From the NCBI GenBank assembly GCA_027625915.1, contig JANTQA010000062.1:124001-188000 (forward strand): a stretch of 64,000 nt of DNA, in the 5' to 3' direction. Both the position numbers and the translations under genes were made by a program. The DNA comes from Anaeramoeba flamelloides. Taxonomy: Eukaryota > Metamonada > Anaeramoebidae. The notes under the pieces were generated by a model. That model saw only the letters and a program-made list of their open reading frames with translations, searched no databases and had not been told where the DNA came from. Below are positions 11,545-23,399 of the stretch, in pieces; the first letter of the stretch is position 1; each line of letters begins with the position of its first letter.

Positions 11545-14500
11545 ATGAACCAAGATCTAAAAGAATTTGAAATGTTATTGGGGGATCTGATGACTCCAAA
11601 CAATATGGTTAGAAGTCAAGCAGAAGAGGGGTATCACACACTAGTTGAAAATAAACCGCAATTGGTTTGTTATTGTCTATTTGGAATGCTTGAGTTTTCT
11701 TCAAATTTAAACACTAAATCGCTTGCAATGCTCCTTCTTCGAAGGCTTGTTGTCAACAAACTAAACCCTGTTTGGAACAAAATCCCTACAGAGGCTCAAT
11801 TGGAAATTAAAAGCAAATTACTTGAATCACTTCAAAACGTTGAATCAAAATACCTTTCAAGGCGTATTGCTGATGTAATAATAGCAATCAAATCGACTAC
11901 ATCACAAGAAAGTATGGAAATTTCTTTCTTTTTTTTTTTTCTTCTAATTTTCTTTGGTTATTTTATTTCTTTTTTTTTTTTTTTTTTTTTTTTTTGTTTT
12001 ACGTAATTGATCATTGATTTTTGAAAAAAAAAACTTTTTAGAAATCGACTAAAAATCCAATAAACTCAAAATTGTTCTCTCAATTTTACAACCAAGTCAT
12101 TTCATAAAGAATACTACAGACAATTTTTAGGGTTTGTGTCGAACAAATGCAGTATTTTTTTCAGAAAGACAAAAAAAAACAATACGTGGAAAGGCTGCTT
12201 TTTAAAATAATTTCCCAACCAAAAGCAAAAAAATACAAATTATTTCTTGAGAAATAACATTTTTAGTTCAAAGAACAAACAAGTTTTTGTTCTTGAAATA
12301 CAATATTAGAAGTAACTTTGAAATGGAATTTCGAAGATACCAAAAATAATAATCAAAATTTTATGTTGCTCAATGAAGAAAATTAATAGATCTTCTGGGA
12401 AATAACAAAAAAAACCAAAAAAAAAAAAGAAATTCAAACGAAAAGCCTACATAATTAAAAGAGAATCTTTTTCTAGTTTTCATTGTAGAAATCTATTTAC
12501 CATCTTCTCAATTATCTTCCAAATGTTTTGAACTTTACTTCAAGACGCTACCAGTATTTGAATTTTAAATAGGGATCAAATTGTCATCACACATTGCTCA
12601 TATTGATGTACAAGTTTTACCTTTTAATTTACCACTTAAAAACCAAAGATAGCCGATCAATTTTTTATCTTTAAAGAGGCTTTCTTCAAATAAACTGATT
12701 TCATTTCCTTTATAATTTTTTTTTTTTTTACACTAAAAAGAAAATGAAAGATCATTTTCAACAAAAGATGGTGGTTTTCAAATCTTTGATTCTATACCCC
12801 CCTCAAAACAATCTTTACACTACAACATAAATGATTTTTGAACTTAGAATTGGGATTTATAATTAAAATAAAATTTGAAACAAAATTCAAAAAATAAATT
12901 CTTCAATAGTTTTAAAAGAAAAAATGAAAAACTTCATTTTTTAACACAATTTAGATTCTATTCTTTTAAAGATACCTAAAGTTACCAACTTTAAAACTCT
13001 TATCGAATAATGCGAGTTCGGTTAAACAAATATCATCATACAAGGAGAGAAAATCTGGTCATAAAAATAATTAAGAAGATACATTTTTTCTTATTTATTT
13101 TTTTTTTCCTTTTTTTTTTTTTTGGAGAGTTAATCAAAAATCATTCGACAAAAATAAAGTGAACCAAACAAGAAGGCGGTTCCAAAACAACAAAGTCGAC
13201 TATATTATTTTGGTCTTATTTTTGAAATTGCTATTGAAATAATCTTTCCATAAATATAAACGGTTTGTGTCACATGAGAGAACTGAATTACACCTTAACT
13301 TTGAAAAAATATTTAATATCAAGGATTATTCGATTTTTAACCATTAGGTTTTGTCAACTAAATCTTCGAATTTTGTCAACTACCTGTACTCTTTTGGAAA
13401 ATCTAACCAATATCCAATTTGATTCTTTTTGATTTTTTTCAAAATATTAAATAATAATATTGAGCGAAAAGAGGAAACAATAATAAACTTTGTATCTTTT
13501 TTTTTTTTTTTTTTTTTTTTCTTTTTCAGATAAATTAATAATAAGAAAAACCAAAAAAAAATCTCCCACTCAGGAAAAATGAAGTATTCAATTTTCATTA
13601 AAAGTTGTTTTAAATGTAATTGATAACCATTTCAATTTAAAATAAAAAAAATCTATTCTCGTGATATCTCATCCTTTTTGTGTTTTTAATAACTTGTATT
13701 TATTGAAATATTTTTTTTTTATAAATTGAAAAAATCAACTTAAAGTTGTAGTTTTATTTATCTTTAGTTGAATTTCAAAAATAATTGAAAGGAAACGTTC
13801 CAACTCAACACCAATATAGATTTGTTTTCTTGAACTTTTTTTTTAAAAGTTAAAAGTTCATATTTCAACTTGAAAATAAAATTAAAGTCGAAAAAATGAT
13901 TTTATTTATAGATTTTTGAAGAGAGAAAATTAATTTTCTTCTGTATGTAGTTAGGTTTTTTTTTTTTTTTAATTTAAGAAATGAAAAAAAAAAATTTAAA
14001 AAGTAAAAAAAACTCTACGGCACTTGACGGACACTTCGGTTAAGTTTTCCAAGACTTAAAACAATAAAGTAAAATCTTTGATTTTTCTCCATTCTTTTGA
14101 ATTCTGGAAAAGCTCGGATCTTTGAGACACTTCTATTTATTGATATTATTTTATTGAATAATTTTCAAATATTCTTGACCTTTCCACCCAGAACTGTAAA
14201 TTATTTAAATTTAATCTCAATTTTTAGATTTGCATTTAATAAACCAAAAGTTTTCTATTTCTCAATTATTATTTTCATCTTCTTTTTTTAAAAACTTTAA
14301 TTTTTTTCGTTATATTTTCAAAACCTAGAAGTTCTATATTTTTTTTTATTAGTTTTTATCTTCTTTTGTAGATTGGAACCATGCCTAGTCAATTTTCAAT
14401 TTAGTTTTATAAATTATACTTGGAGAATGTTGATTAATTTTTAAAAATTTTGTAATTTTTTTATTTATCTAAACATCTATTAAATTGAAATCTTTTTGAG

Positions 14501-17500
14501 TCAAATTAAAAACCACTAATCCATAGAATAATTGACTAATGCATATTAATTTGAACATTTGTAATTTTTAGACATTGAATATTTTTTTTTTTTTGCCAAA
14601 AATGATTTTTATTTTAATAAAATTCTTTGAATTTTTTAAAGTTTTTTTGTAAATATTTTCTTTTTCTAACCAAATTCACAAATATTTTATTTTGTATAAA
14701 TTGTTAACTTTAGTGTTTTATCAATGTTTGGATTCATTCTAAATTCTTGGATATTTTTGAATATTATTAGTAATTTTTTTATCAATTTTTGATATTTGTT
14801 CTTCCATGATCAAAATCAAATCATCTTCAAACATTTGAACATGATGAACTAAATGTTTAATTTTTTCTATGAATGAAAGTTGCTAATAAATCCAAACATT
14901 AATGGAGAAAGAGGATCTCCTTGATAAAATCCTAATCCAACTTTTTTTGAAGTAATTTTCTAGCCATTTTTTTTTATTTTTTCATTTCGAATATATATAT
15001 CAAGAGAATACTGTACTAATATATGACTAATAGTATCAAAACATTTTTTGATATCGATTGTAACAACAAAGAATTCTTTCTTTTTATTATCATTTTTAAG
15101 TTTCTCTAATAAAAAAGTATATTTAAAACAGCAGTTCTTGTATTTTTTTCTAAAGCCAAATTGAGAATCTGATACTAGATTCCAGGAATCATCAATTCCT
15201 TTATCAAAAAGTTTTCAAAAGATCCTTGCCAATATGTTATTTATTGGTATTGGCCGATAATTTTTAGGGAATTTATTCATAACCAGCTCTGTTAATAAAT
15301 AAAATATTTCTTTCTTTAATAAAATTGTATTATTATATTCTGTTGGGCTATTGATCCAATAATCAAAAAATTGTTGAATTCTTTTTAAGATCATATAAAA
15401 TGTTATTTTTCATTTTTATTTTTTAGGTAAATTTCGTAAAATTTTCTTGTGCAAAAATCTTTTACTAATTTATTTTTTTGATATTTTATTAAATCACATG
15501 AAATCTTTTCAAAAGAAAAGAAAATTTATCCTTCTAATAAATTTATTGTATCAATATTTTCATTAGAATATTCTTTTATTAATTTTATTATTTTCAAATT
15601 GTTTAATAATCTCTTGACAATAATTAAAACATGTATTTTCTAAATTTTGTTAACAAAATTATTTTTATTTAAGGATTTTTAATTTAATTGATTAATTTCC
15701 AAGATTTTAAATTAAATTCAAATTCATAATTGATTTATTTGAATTTATGTTTTTTTAAACTTTAATTTTGAATTTCAAACTTTCTTATGCTGGATAATGA
15801 GAAAATGTTGAAACTAAGTTAATAGGGGAAAAATAAAAAACTCTGAGGCAAAACAAAGATATTCATTTTTTAAAATACATTTATAATTATTTTAGACATC
15901 ATAAAATATACCAAATATAATATCCAATGAAAATAAAATTAAAAATTTAATACAAAAAAAAAAAAAAAAAAGCAAAAAAAAAAAAAAACTTCCAAATCAC
16001 TTAAAATTTGATTTTTGAAATAATATATTTTATTTATTCCAAAATTTATTATTTATACATTTCTAATAATTAAATTTGATTTAAATATATAATTAAAAGC
16101 TGATGAATGGCCAGACTTATTACCATTTCTTTTCAAAACATTAAACAATAATGAAAATATCAAATTCCAATCGTTGATTATTTATATACTTCAAGAATTA
16201 TGTTATCATCTTCGAAGTCCTTTAAAAAAATATCATTCTGAAATTCTAAATATATTATCTTCTGCATTAGATCCAAACACTGATTTAACTCTACGAGTTA
16301 GTGCATTAAAATCATTTTCTTATTATTTATTATTATTAAACAATGAAGAACAAAAACAAATCAATGATATTATTCCAAACATTTTAATTGTGCTGAATGA
16401 TTTAATAACAAATGAAGAAATTGAAGAAGCAGAGTTGTGTTTGCAGTCTTTAATTGAAACTGCAAGACACACAACAACAATTTTCCAAACACATTTGAAA
16501 AAAATATTAGATTTTATGATTAATATTTTTGAAAATGAATTATTATCATTAACAAATGAAGAAAATGAAAATCAAAAACAAAATTTAAATAAAAACCAAA
16601 AAAATGAAAATGAAAATGAGAAATATTATGATGAAAATGACGATGAAGAAATAGACGAAGAAAAAAAATTAAAATTCCTAATTTTAGAATTTTTGGTAAT
16701 ATTATTAGAAAAGGAATTTGTTTTAGTCTTAGAAATCGAGGATTATATTAATTTATTAGTAAATTGTTGTTTTAGTTTATTAATTAAAGTGAAATTCGAA
16801 ACTGTTATTTTAGATTGGGATCTTGAAACTGATCTACATTCATTTGAAATCAATGATGTTGATATTGGTGAATCTCTATTATACAGAATATCCAACATTG
16901 TTGGCGGTGAGTATATCTTGCCACCAAGCTTTGAAATCATTCCAGATTTATTGGATTCAGAAGATTGGAGAAAAAGATATGGCGCCTTAAAGGGGTTGCA
17001 ATCGATTAGTGAGCATTCAAAGGAATTGTTAACCACTGAACTTGATTCCATTATTTTAACTGTTACACCATTCCTCGAGGAACCAGCCTTTTTAGTTTTG
17101 TATCAAGCGATTAATACAATCGAGCAATTATGTAACGATTATTCACCAACAATACAAGAAAAATATCATGATTTAGTTTTACCAAGTTTAATTAAATGCT
17201 TGCAAAGCGAGTCATATTATATTCAGGGAAACACGTGCTCAGCATTGATCAGTTTCGCAGAGGGTGTCACAGAAGCAGAAATAATGGAAGATTACATTGA
17301 GGAAATCATGGAATTATTAATTTATTTGTTAAATTCAAATTACATTCCAGTGAAAGAGATTAGTGTTTCGACTATCGGCGCGATGGCGTTAAGTATTGAG
17401 GAAAATTTCGAAAAATACTATGATAAAATTATGCAAATTTTAAAAAAGCAATTAATTGATAATAATAATTTAAGCAAAAATAACAAAAACAACAACAACA

Positions 17501-19278
17501 ACAACAATAATAATAATAACAGCAATGAAGAAAAAATTAATGATCTTGATGTTATTAATAATTTGAGTTTATTGAATGGTAAAATAATTGAATGTATTTC
17601 AATTATTGGTTCTTATGTAAATAAAGAGAAATTTGAAGAAGATATTGTTCAAGTAATGGAATTAATGATTGAAATTCAATCAAATAATGAATTAGAAATT
17701 AACAGTGCACTGTTTGGCTACATTTTTCGAGCATGGTCAGGCATTTGTGAAATTTTAGGTAACAATTTTGAAAATTATTTACCTTATTTGTTACCATTAA
17801 TTATTCAAACAATTGATCAAAAAAATGATATTATAGATTTTGAAAAAGAACTCTTAAATCAAGAAAATAACATTTACCAAGAGCAATTGGATTTGGAAGG
17901 CTATGAAATATATTATTATAATGATCAAAAAATTGCAATTAGGAGCTCAATTTTGGATCAAAAAAAAATTTCAATACAATTACTTTATAAGTTAATATCT
18001 AATACCCCCAATGCCTTCTCTAATTATCTTGAGGAGCTCACTGAACTTATTCTGATAAATTTAAAAGAATTTTCTGATTCGAATATTCGTGAATATTCTG
18101 CAATGATAACACCACATTTATTAAATATCCTAATAAATGGCAACTCTGGAAATAACAATGTTAATAACAATAAAACCATCGTTGAAAATATTTCAAATAA
18201 TGTTGTTCAAGAATTATTAATAACCTGCGAAGAAGAACCTATAGATTCTGTTTTAGCAACGCAATTGGATTCTTTATCAGAATGCTTAGAATATTGTTAC
18301 CCTTATGTTGAGAACGATTTAAAAATAAATTGTATCAAATTATTATCACAATTATTGGAAGAAAGCGAAAAAAGGAAAATTGATTTTGAAAAAAAATATG
18401 ACCAAAAAAACAAAATTAAAAAATTAACTGAAGAAAAAGAAGAATTATTCGAAATCGAACAAAATATATGGTCAGGCATTTATGAAATATTATATCAATT
18501 TATCCAAAAAGATGTAAATAATTTTTGGATACTGTGGAAAGAAAATAATTTATTAGACTGGTACTTACACGCACTCAAGGGGAAATTTGGCGAATTTGAA
18601 TGCAACTCCGCTATAATGCTATTTTCGGAAATATTTCTAAACGAAAATACCTCACAAGAAAATTTCCAAAAATGTTGGTTACTCATTGGTGAATCCATTT
18701 TTTCCTATCTTCTTGAAGATAATATCACCATTAGAAAAGCTGCTGCGTTAGCAATAGGAATAATTGCAGAAAATGTAACTCAGGATTTTTCTCAAATGTC
18801 AATCAAAATCAAGGACCAATTGATTCAATCAATTAAAAAATTTGGTCATAATCACCCTTTAAAAAAAAAACATTTAATAATATGCACAGACCATTTAAAA
18901 TGCGCCCTGGGCAAAGTGTTTTTTTGTCACCCAGAATCGACCTTAGATCAGCAAGGTTTCCAATTCTGGCTAAATACCCTACCAATTCAAAAATTCGAAG
19001 AAGATGCAATAAATTGCATCGAATACCTATGCCAATGGCTATTAAATAATAACCAAATCGTAATTGGTGAAAATAATAAAAATCTTCCAAAAATTTTTGA
19101 AATAATTATACATGGAATCATTAACGGGTTCGGTGACCAAAATACAGAAAAAGAAATCAAAAAAATTTTAATCAAATTAAAAGAATCTTTACAAGAACAA
19201 GAAATTTTATGGATTGTAAAATCAATAGAATCAAAAGAAATTTCGGAAAAGTTTTTTGAATTGTTAAAATTGATTTGA
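11545..19278 (+). CDS. IPO5: Importin-5 (karyopherin beta, Kap121/Pse1 type)
   Basis: A nuclear import receptor of HEAT repeats, 1181 residues from two exons (11545-11911 and 16100-19278); human importin-5 is 1097. Exon 1 ends in phase 1 at GTATGG. Exon 2 starts after AAAG and restores frame to read TDEWPDLLPFLFKTL, aligning with the WPEGLKFLF region of the family. Landmarks: NTKSLAMLLLRRL in the first HEAT repeats, ILDWDLETD then YILPPSFEIIPDLL, GKIIECISIIG with VNKEKFEED, RKAAALAIGIIAENV, and the C-terminal FQFWLNTLPI and NLPKIFEII. Insertions rich in Asn, Glu and Asp lie near 16555-16665 and 17460-17525. It carries cargo through nuclear pores under Ran control. The 4188-base intron is unusually long and holds a LINE remnant. 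The exon 2 frame is open over 3.1 kb. Confidence 0.93.
13950..14115. repeat. Dispersed GTTAGGTTTT-type repeat
   Basis: It begins GTTAGGTTTTT and ends with CTCCATTCTTTTGAATTCTG followed by GAAAA. A close match to the end lies at about 47014-47052. Internal AATTTAAGAAAT and GCACTTGAC motifs resemble the elements at 46667-47190 and 49261-49710. It lies inside the importin-5 intron. Confidence 0.65.
14560..15660 (-). mobile_element. Non-LTR retrotransposon (LINE) reverse transcriptase remnant
   Basis: Read on the minus strand, reverse transcriptase blocks appear in the canonical order: NYRPIPINN (about 15240-15275), QFGFRKK (about 15142-15166), VVTIDIKKCFDTISH (about 15027-15070), GLGFYQGDPLSPLMFGF (about 14890-14940) and FEDDLILIMEE (about 14800-14830), the last being the catalytic F/Y-x-DD box. 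Upstream, a linker reading FEKISCDLIKYQK is faintly visible near 15480-15560. An in-frame stop lies between the first two blocks and a frame change lies between the QGDPLS and FEDD blocks, so it is dead. No zinc-knuckle end is visible. It sits antisense in the importin-5 intron and belongs to the same family as the remnant at 45.5-47.7 kb. Confidence 0.88.
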
Positions 19279-19625
19279 ATTGAATTGAATTGAATTTATT
19301 AGATTTATATATACATATATACATATAGATGGATGGGTGGATTGATGGATGGATAGATATATAACGATAATTTTTTCTTTAAATTTTCTTTTGAATATTA
19401 AAATATAGATTTAATTTTTTTTTATATATTTATTCTTTTTGATAAATTCGTCGAATTATTTTAAAAATAAATATTTTATTTTCTTATTTTTAAAACACTT
19501 TATTTTTATTTTATAAAATTTAAAATTTTTTTTTTTTTTTTTCAAATATTTGAAAACAACTTTTTTTTATTTTTGAGTTTTAATTTTTTGATTGTTTTTT
19601 TTTTTTTTTTTTGAAAAATCGATTT

Positions 19626-20030
19626 TACTGTTGTGGAAAAAAAGTGAAACATGGTTTTTAATTGGGAACATTAATAGAACCTGAAAATTCAAAGTAAGAT
19701 CAATTAAAAAAAGAATATATAAATATAGACAAAATGAAGTATACAGCACAATAATAACAGTTTTTTTAATAATATATTTTGGTTTGTGCTTTTCTTTGAA
19801 TGATCAATTATGAAAAATTTGTCTATTTTTGGGATTCCCAAAACTACATCAACAATTTCGATATGAAAGTAGATTTAAATTGTGTTTGTTAGATAGATTG
19901 ATAATATTATAATCGATTATTTTCTGAAGTTAATTGGTTTCTTTTTTTCATTGATTTTACTTTTGGTTTTCAGTTTCAGTAATGTCCCAATAGAAAAAAC
20001 AATGTTTCACTTTTTTTTGAAACAATAGTT
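19626..20030. mobile_element. Degenerate inverted-repeat element (MITE-like)
   Basis: The left arm from about 19626 contains AAAAAAAGTGAAACATGG, then ATTGGGAACATTAAT and CCTGAAAATTCAAAGTAAG. The reverse complement of the right arm, ending about 20030, reads AAAAAAAGTGAAACATTG, then ATTGGGACATTACT and CTGAAAACCAAAAGTAA. The arms match imperfectly for about 95 bases around a roughly 210-base centre with no coding frame. This fits an old non-autonomous DNA transposon. The exact ends and the target duplication are unclear. Confidence 0.65.
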
Positions 20031-21451
20031 CACCGAATTCAGTTTCGATGATAATAATTTTTTTATTTTTCAAATTAATTAATTTTTCTTTTTAATTGTT
20101 GGGGAAAGATGTACTATGATAATAAATTTGATTAAATGAATATTTTATTTGCTCGAATATTTACAGTTTTTGAAGAAAGGATGTCTTTTTAAAAGAGGTA
20201 CAAATGAAATCCAAAAGGTAGATACAGAATTAATAAAAACCTTTAAGAAGGAAAAATCAGAAAAAGTTCTCTGAGGTCTATAAATAATATAATTAATAAA
20301 ACATCAAGAAAAAATAAATTAATGGGACAACATTTGATGAATTTTGTAGATTGTTGAATATAAAATTACAAAAAGAAAATTTTATGTTGATAAAAACTGA
20401 CAACTACACATGTGTCGAAAAGTGATTTCTTGTTTTTTTGAGTTTTTTTATAAACATATATTAATAAATCCAAAAGAATATTTCGAATTGTTATTTCAAA
20501 TTCCTTTTGTGAAATTTTTTAAATTTGTTTTGAAAAAGACTGATAAAACATTTTATTGATTTTAATGCTAAGAAACTGACTAAAATTAGTTTTCTTTCAA
20601 ATTTTACTCTTTGTCAACAACTATTTTAAAAGTAGATTTTCCAGCTTTTTTAAAAAATGAAAAATTTGAATAAAGTTTATACAAAATTTTTTTGAATCTA
20701 TTGAATCTAATTTATAAGTTAGAAACGAAATCTTAGTCTTTAAAGAGTGTTTGTTGTAATAAAAAAATTTTTTTCTGATTTATTATCCAAGCACAAGTAT
20801 GAATAATCATATTTTATGATCTGTGAATTACCTTTATGATTAACAACCAATTTGATGCTTTTAAAGAATGTTAAGTTCTGATTTATTGTAAAAATTTGTG
20901 ATATCAATTTTTTTTTGGTAATTTGTTATTTAGTGAGCAATCTTTTTCAACTAAACAAATTTAAAATTTAGCTTAAAAAAGTTTTAATAATCAAATATTA
21001 ATATTTTCACTGTTTATCCAAATTTTTTTCAATCACAATACAGTTTACTACAAGTTTATAAGTGTCTTTGAAAATCATTTCGATAGAACAAGCAGCAATA
21101 TCAAGAAAAAATTGAAAATTATTTTCAAATTTACCAATTTTATGTTCGAAAATTAATGTTTGTTTTTGGATCACTTTTTTTTTAATTCCTATCCTCCAAT
21201 TTGCAACTATTTTGACTTTCATTGAAGTTATATATATATTTATAAATCCTTTTTATTGGTTAAGGTATTGTATTGTAATTCGCAAATACCATACAATAGG
21301 ATTGGTCTAGAAAATGGAAAACTTGTTAAATATTTTTGATTTGGGTTCAACCTAGATCGAACTGTTTGAAATTATGTTAAATCTAAAAATATATGAAGAA
21401 AATTTTCATAAAGTTTTACAAAATAATCTAAAGCCTAAAATTAAAATAAGT

Positions 21452-21568
21452 CATCAAAGAGCCCCAATTCTAAAAAGCTAAATTAATAATTTAAGCTGAT
21501 TCTACGAATTAGAAATTTAACATGATTTTAGAAATTTTTTTTTTGAGAAAGCTGAATGAAAATTTTGT
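21452..21568. repeat. Dispersed repeat, copy 1 (see 42473-42597)
   Basis: It shares CATCAAAG with CCCCAATTC, TTAATAATTTAAGCT and GAATGAAAATTTTGTT, in the same order and spacing, with the segment at 42473-42597. No coding content is seen. The nature of the element is unknown. Confidence 0.6.
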
Positions 21569-22032
21569 TTGATATATTTTTTAACTAATAGTATAATTGA
21601 AGATGAGAATCTTTATGTTTCAATGGCGTCAAATAATAAATAAATCTCAATTTAATTTAAAAGTTCCTTTTCGCTTGTAAATTTATACTGAACAAAAATG
21701 TAAGAACTTCGAAAAGAAAACTCTCCCAAATTAAATAAAAAAAAAAAAATTAAAAACAAAAAATACGGTATTTTTTGGTTTACCATTTCTTAGTTTATAG
21801 ACTTGGACTTTGGGTTATTTTCAAATTTCGAAAAAAGTTTCAATTCTGATCATTTTTGTTTATTTCCAATAACTTTTTAAAAAAAACTTTTGTTTTTCAT
21901 CTTGAACAATTTTCTTTTTCTTTTGTTTTTTTTGTCTTATTTACTTTACTCTCTTTTGAATTTTAGCTTTGTTTCCATTCTCCTGTGAATTGATTATCAC
22001 TTTTGACCACTTTGAACTTCTTTACTTATTTA

Positions 22033-23399
22033 ATGCAAATGGGGTACACACTGAATACTAAAGAAGATCATCCTACAAAAATAAGATCAACATTTTCCTT
22101 CCAAACTCCAGTTACTTTTAACATCAACGAAGAACAATTTAGTTCGTATTGCAATAACCAAACAGGTACTAATTTTAGAAACAATAACAAGAATCACAGA
22201 AGCAAATGTGATCATTCACAAAATAAACCTTTTCAGAATTTTGAAAAAAGACCAAAAAGAATGTACGAACGACACCCACACCCACACCCAAAGCTTATCA
22301 ACACGGGTATTAAAAAAAGAAAATTAAGAAAGCCAAAAAATCAAAGCAATACCCAAAATAATATCCAAAAACGTCCATCTGCACCAAAAAATGTTACTGC
22401 TTCTTTAATCCACAAAATTGAGCCTTTTTGGTCGAAAAAAAAGAAAGATTTCCCTCGCGATTTTTCAATTGACGACTTTGGTTCTTTTGAGGGACTTATA
22501 GACTCTTCAGTTTTTGAATCACCTCTAGTTAAGCATTTATTAGATGAAAATGGTAATTCGATCGTTCTTTGATTTATTTTAATTTTTTTCTTTTTTTTTT
22601 TTTGTTTACCAAAATTAGACACACTTTCTGTGTCTTCTTTTCTTTTGAATTTTAATAATCTTTTCTCGAAATTCTTCTTTTTTTTTGAAATTTTCAAAAA
22701 TTTTTTTTTTGACTTTCTTTCCTTCTTTTTCTGATCTTTTGTGTTTTTTTAAAAAAAGAACTCTCAATTATTTTTCACTTTAAATTGTAATACTCTTGAT
22801 AAATTTTTTTCGATTTTCTTTTATCTTCTTTTACCAAAACAAAATAATTTTTATTTTTTTTTCAAGAATCTGTTTCATGATATCTTTTTATTCTTGAGAC
22901 TCACTCACCAAAAAGTTGGATCAAAATCTAATTTGAGTCCAATTAATAAATCTGAAAAAAAAAGGTTTTGCAAAATAAATTATACATGATCTAACAAAGC
23001 CTTTTGAGAATAAAACATAAGTTGTTTTCGTTTTTGATCTCTACTTTTTGACAAACCTTCTAATTTTGAAAATAATCTTTTTTTTTTCAATTTTTATTAA
23101 TTTATTTTAAAATAGATGATATTGATGAAGAAACTTTACACAAAAAGTTAATGGAAAACGAAAAGTTAAAAGATCAGAAAAACGAAGAAACAGAGAATGG
23201 TGGTAAAGTGTTGAAAGGAAAGCCACTTTATCATAGCCTACTATTAAGTTATATTAAACGACTCAGAAACCAAAATGAAGAATTAAATTTAAAACTATCA
23301 CTTGCAAAAAATGAATTGTCAGATGTTAAACAACAAGCTACTTCTCAAGGTGAAATACAAAAAAACAATAATTTGGTGACAAAACAAAAAGAAAATTGA
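22033..23399 (+). CDS. Unrecognised small basic protein with C-terminal coiled coil
   Basis: Two exons (22033-22552 and 23116-23399) give 267 residues. The join is phase 1: GTAATT donor, ATAG acceptor, and the joined frame reads LLDENDDIDEETLHKKLM. The start is the first ATG (MQMGYTL); a second lies two codons on. The N-terminal half is Asn- and Lys-rich with a basic patch (GIKKRKLRKPK) that could be a nuclear localisation signal. Then comes RPSAPKNVTASLIHKIE, an acidic middle and a C-terminal coiled coil (YIKRLRNQNEELNLKLSLAK). The order basic patch, APxNxT motif, acidic stretch and coiled coil recalls the P-TEFb inhibitor HEXIM (APYNTTQFLM motif), but identity is too low to name it. I call the function unknown; the splice model is well supported. 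Confidence 0.75.

Larger units (their letters stand above)
11912..16099 (+). other. Giant intron of the importin-5 gene
   Basis: A 4188-base GT-AG intron (GTATGG to AAAG), phase 1. Other introns with both ends resolved in this window are mostly 112-563 bases. It contains long poly-T runs, a dispersed repeat at 13950-14115 and a minus-strand LINE remnant at about 14560-15660. The part from 11912 to 13950 shows only AT-rich sequence. Confidence 0.85.
19279..22032. other. Non-coding stretch between importin-5 and the small coiled-coil gene
   Basis: It includes a GATGGATGG-rich simple tract near 19320-19360, an inverted-repeat element at about 19626-20030 and one copy of a dispersed repeat at 21452-21568. 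The rest is AT-rich and shows no supported gene. Confidence 0.5.
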
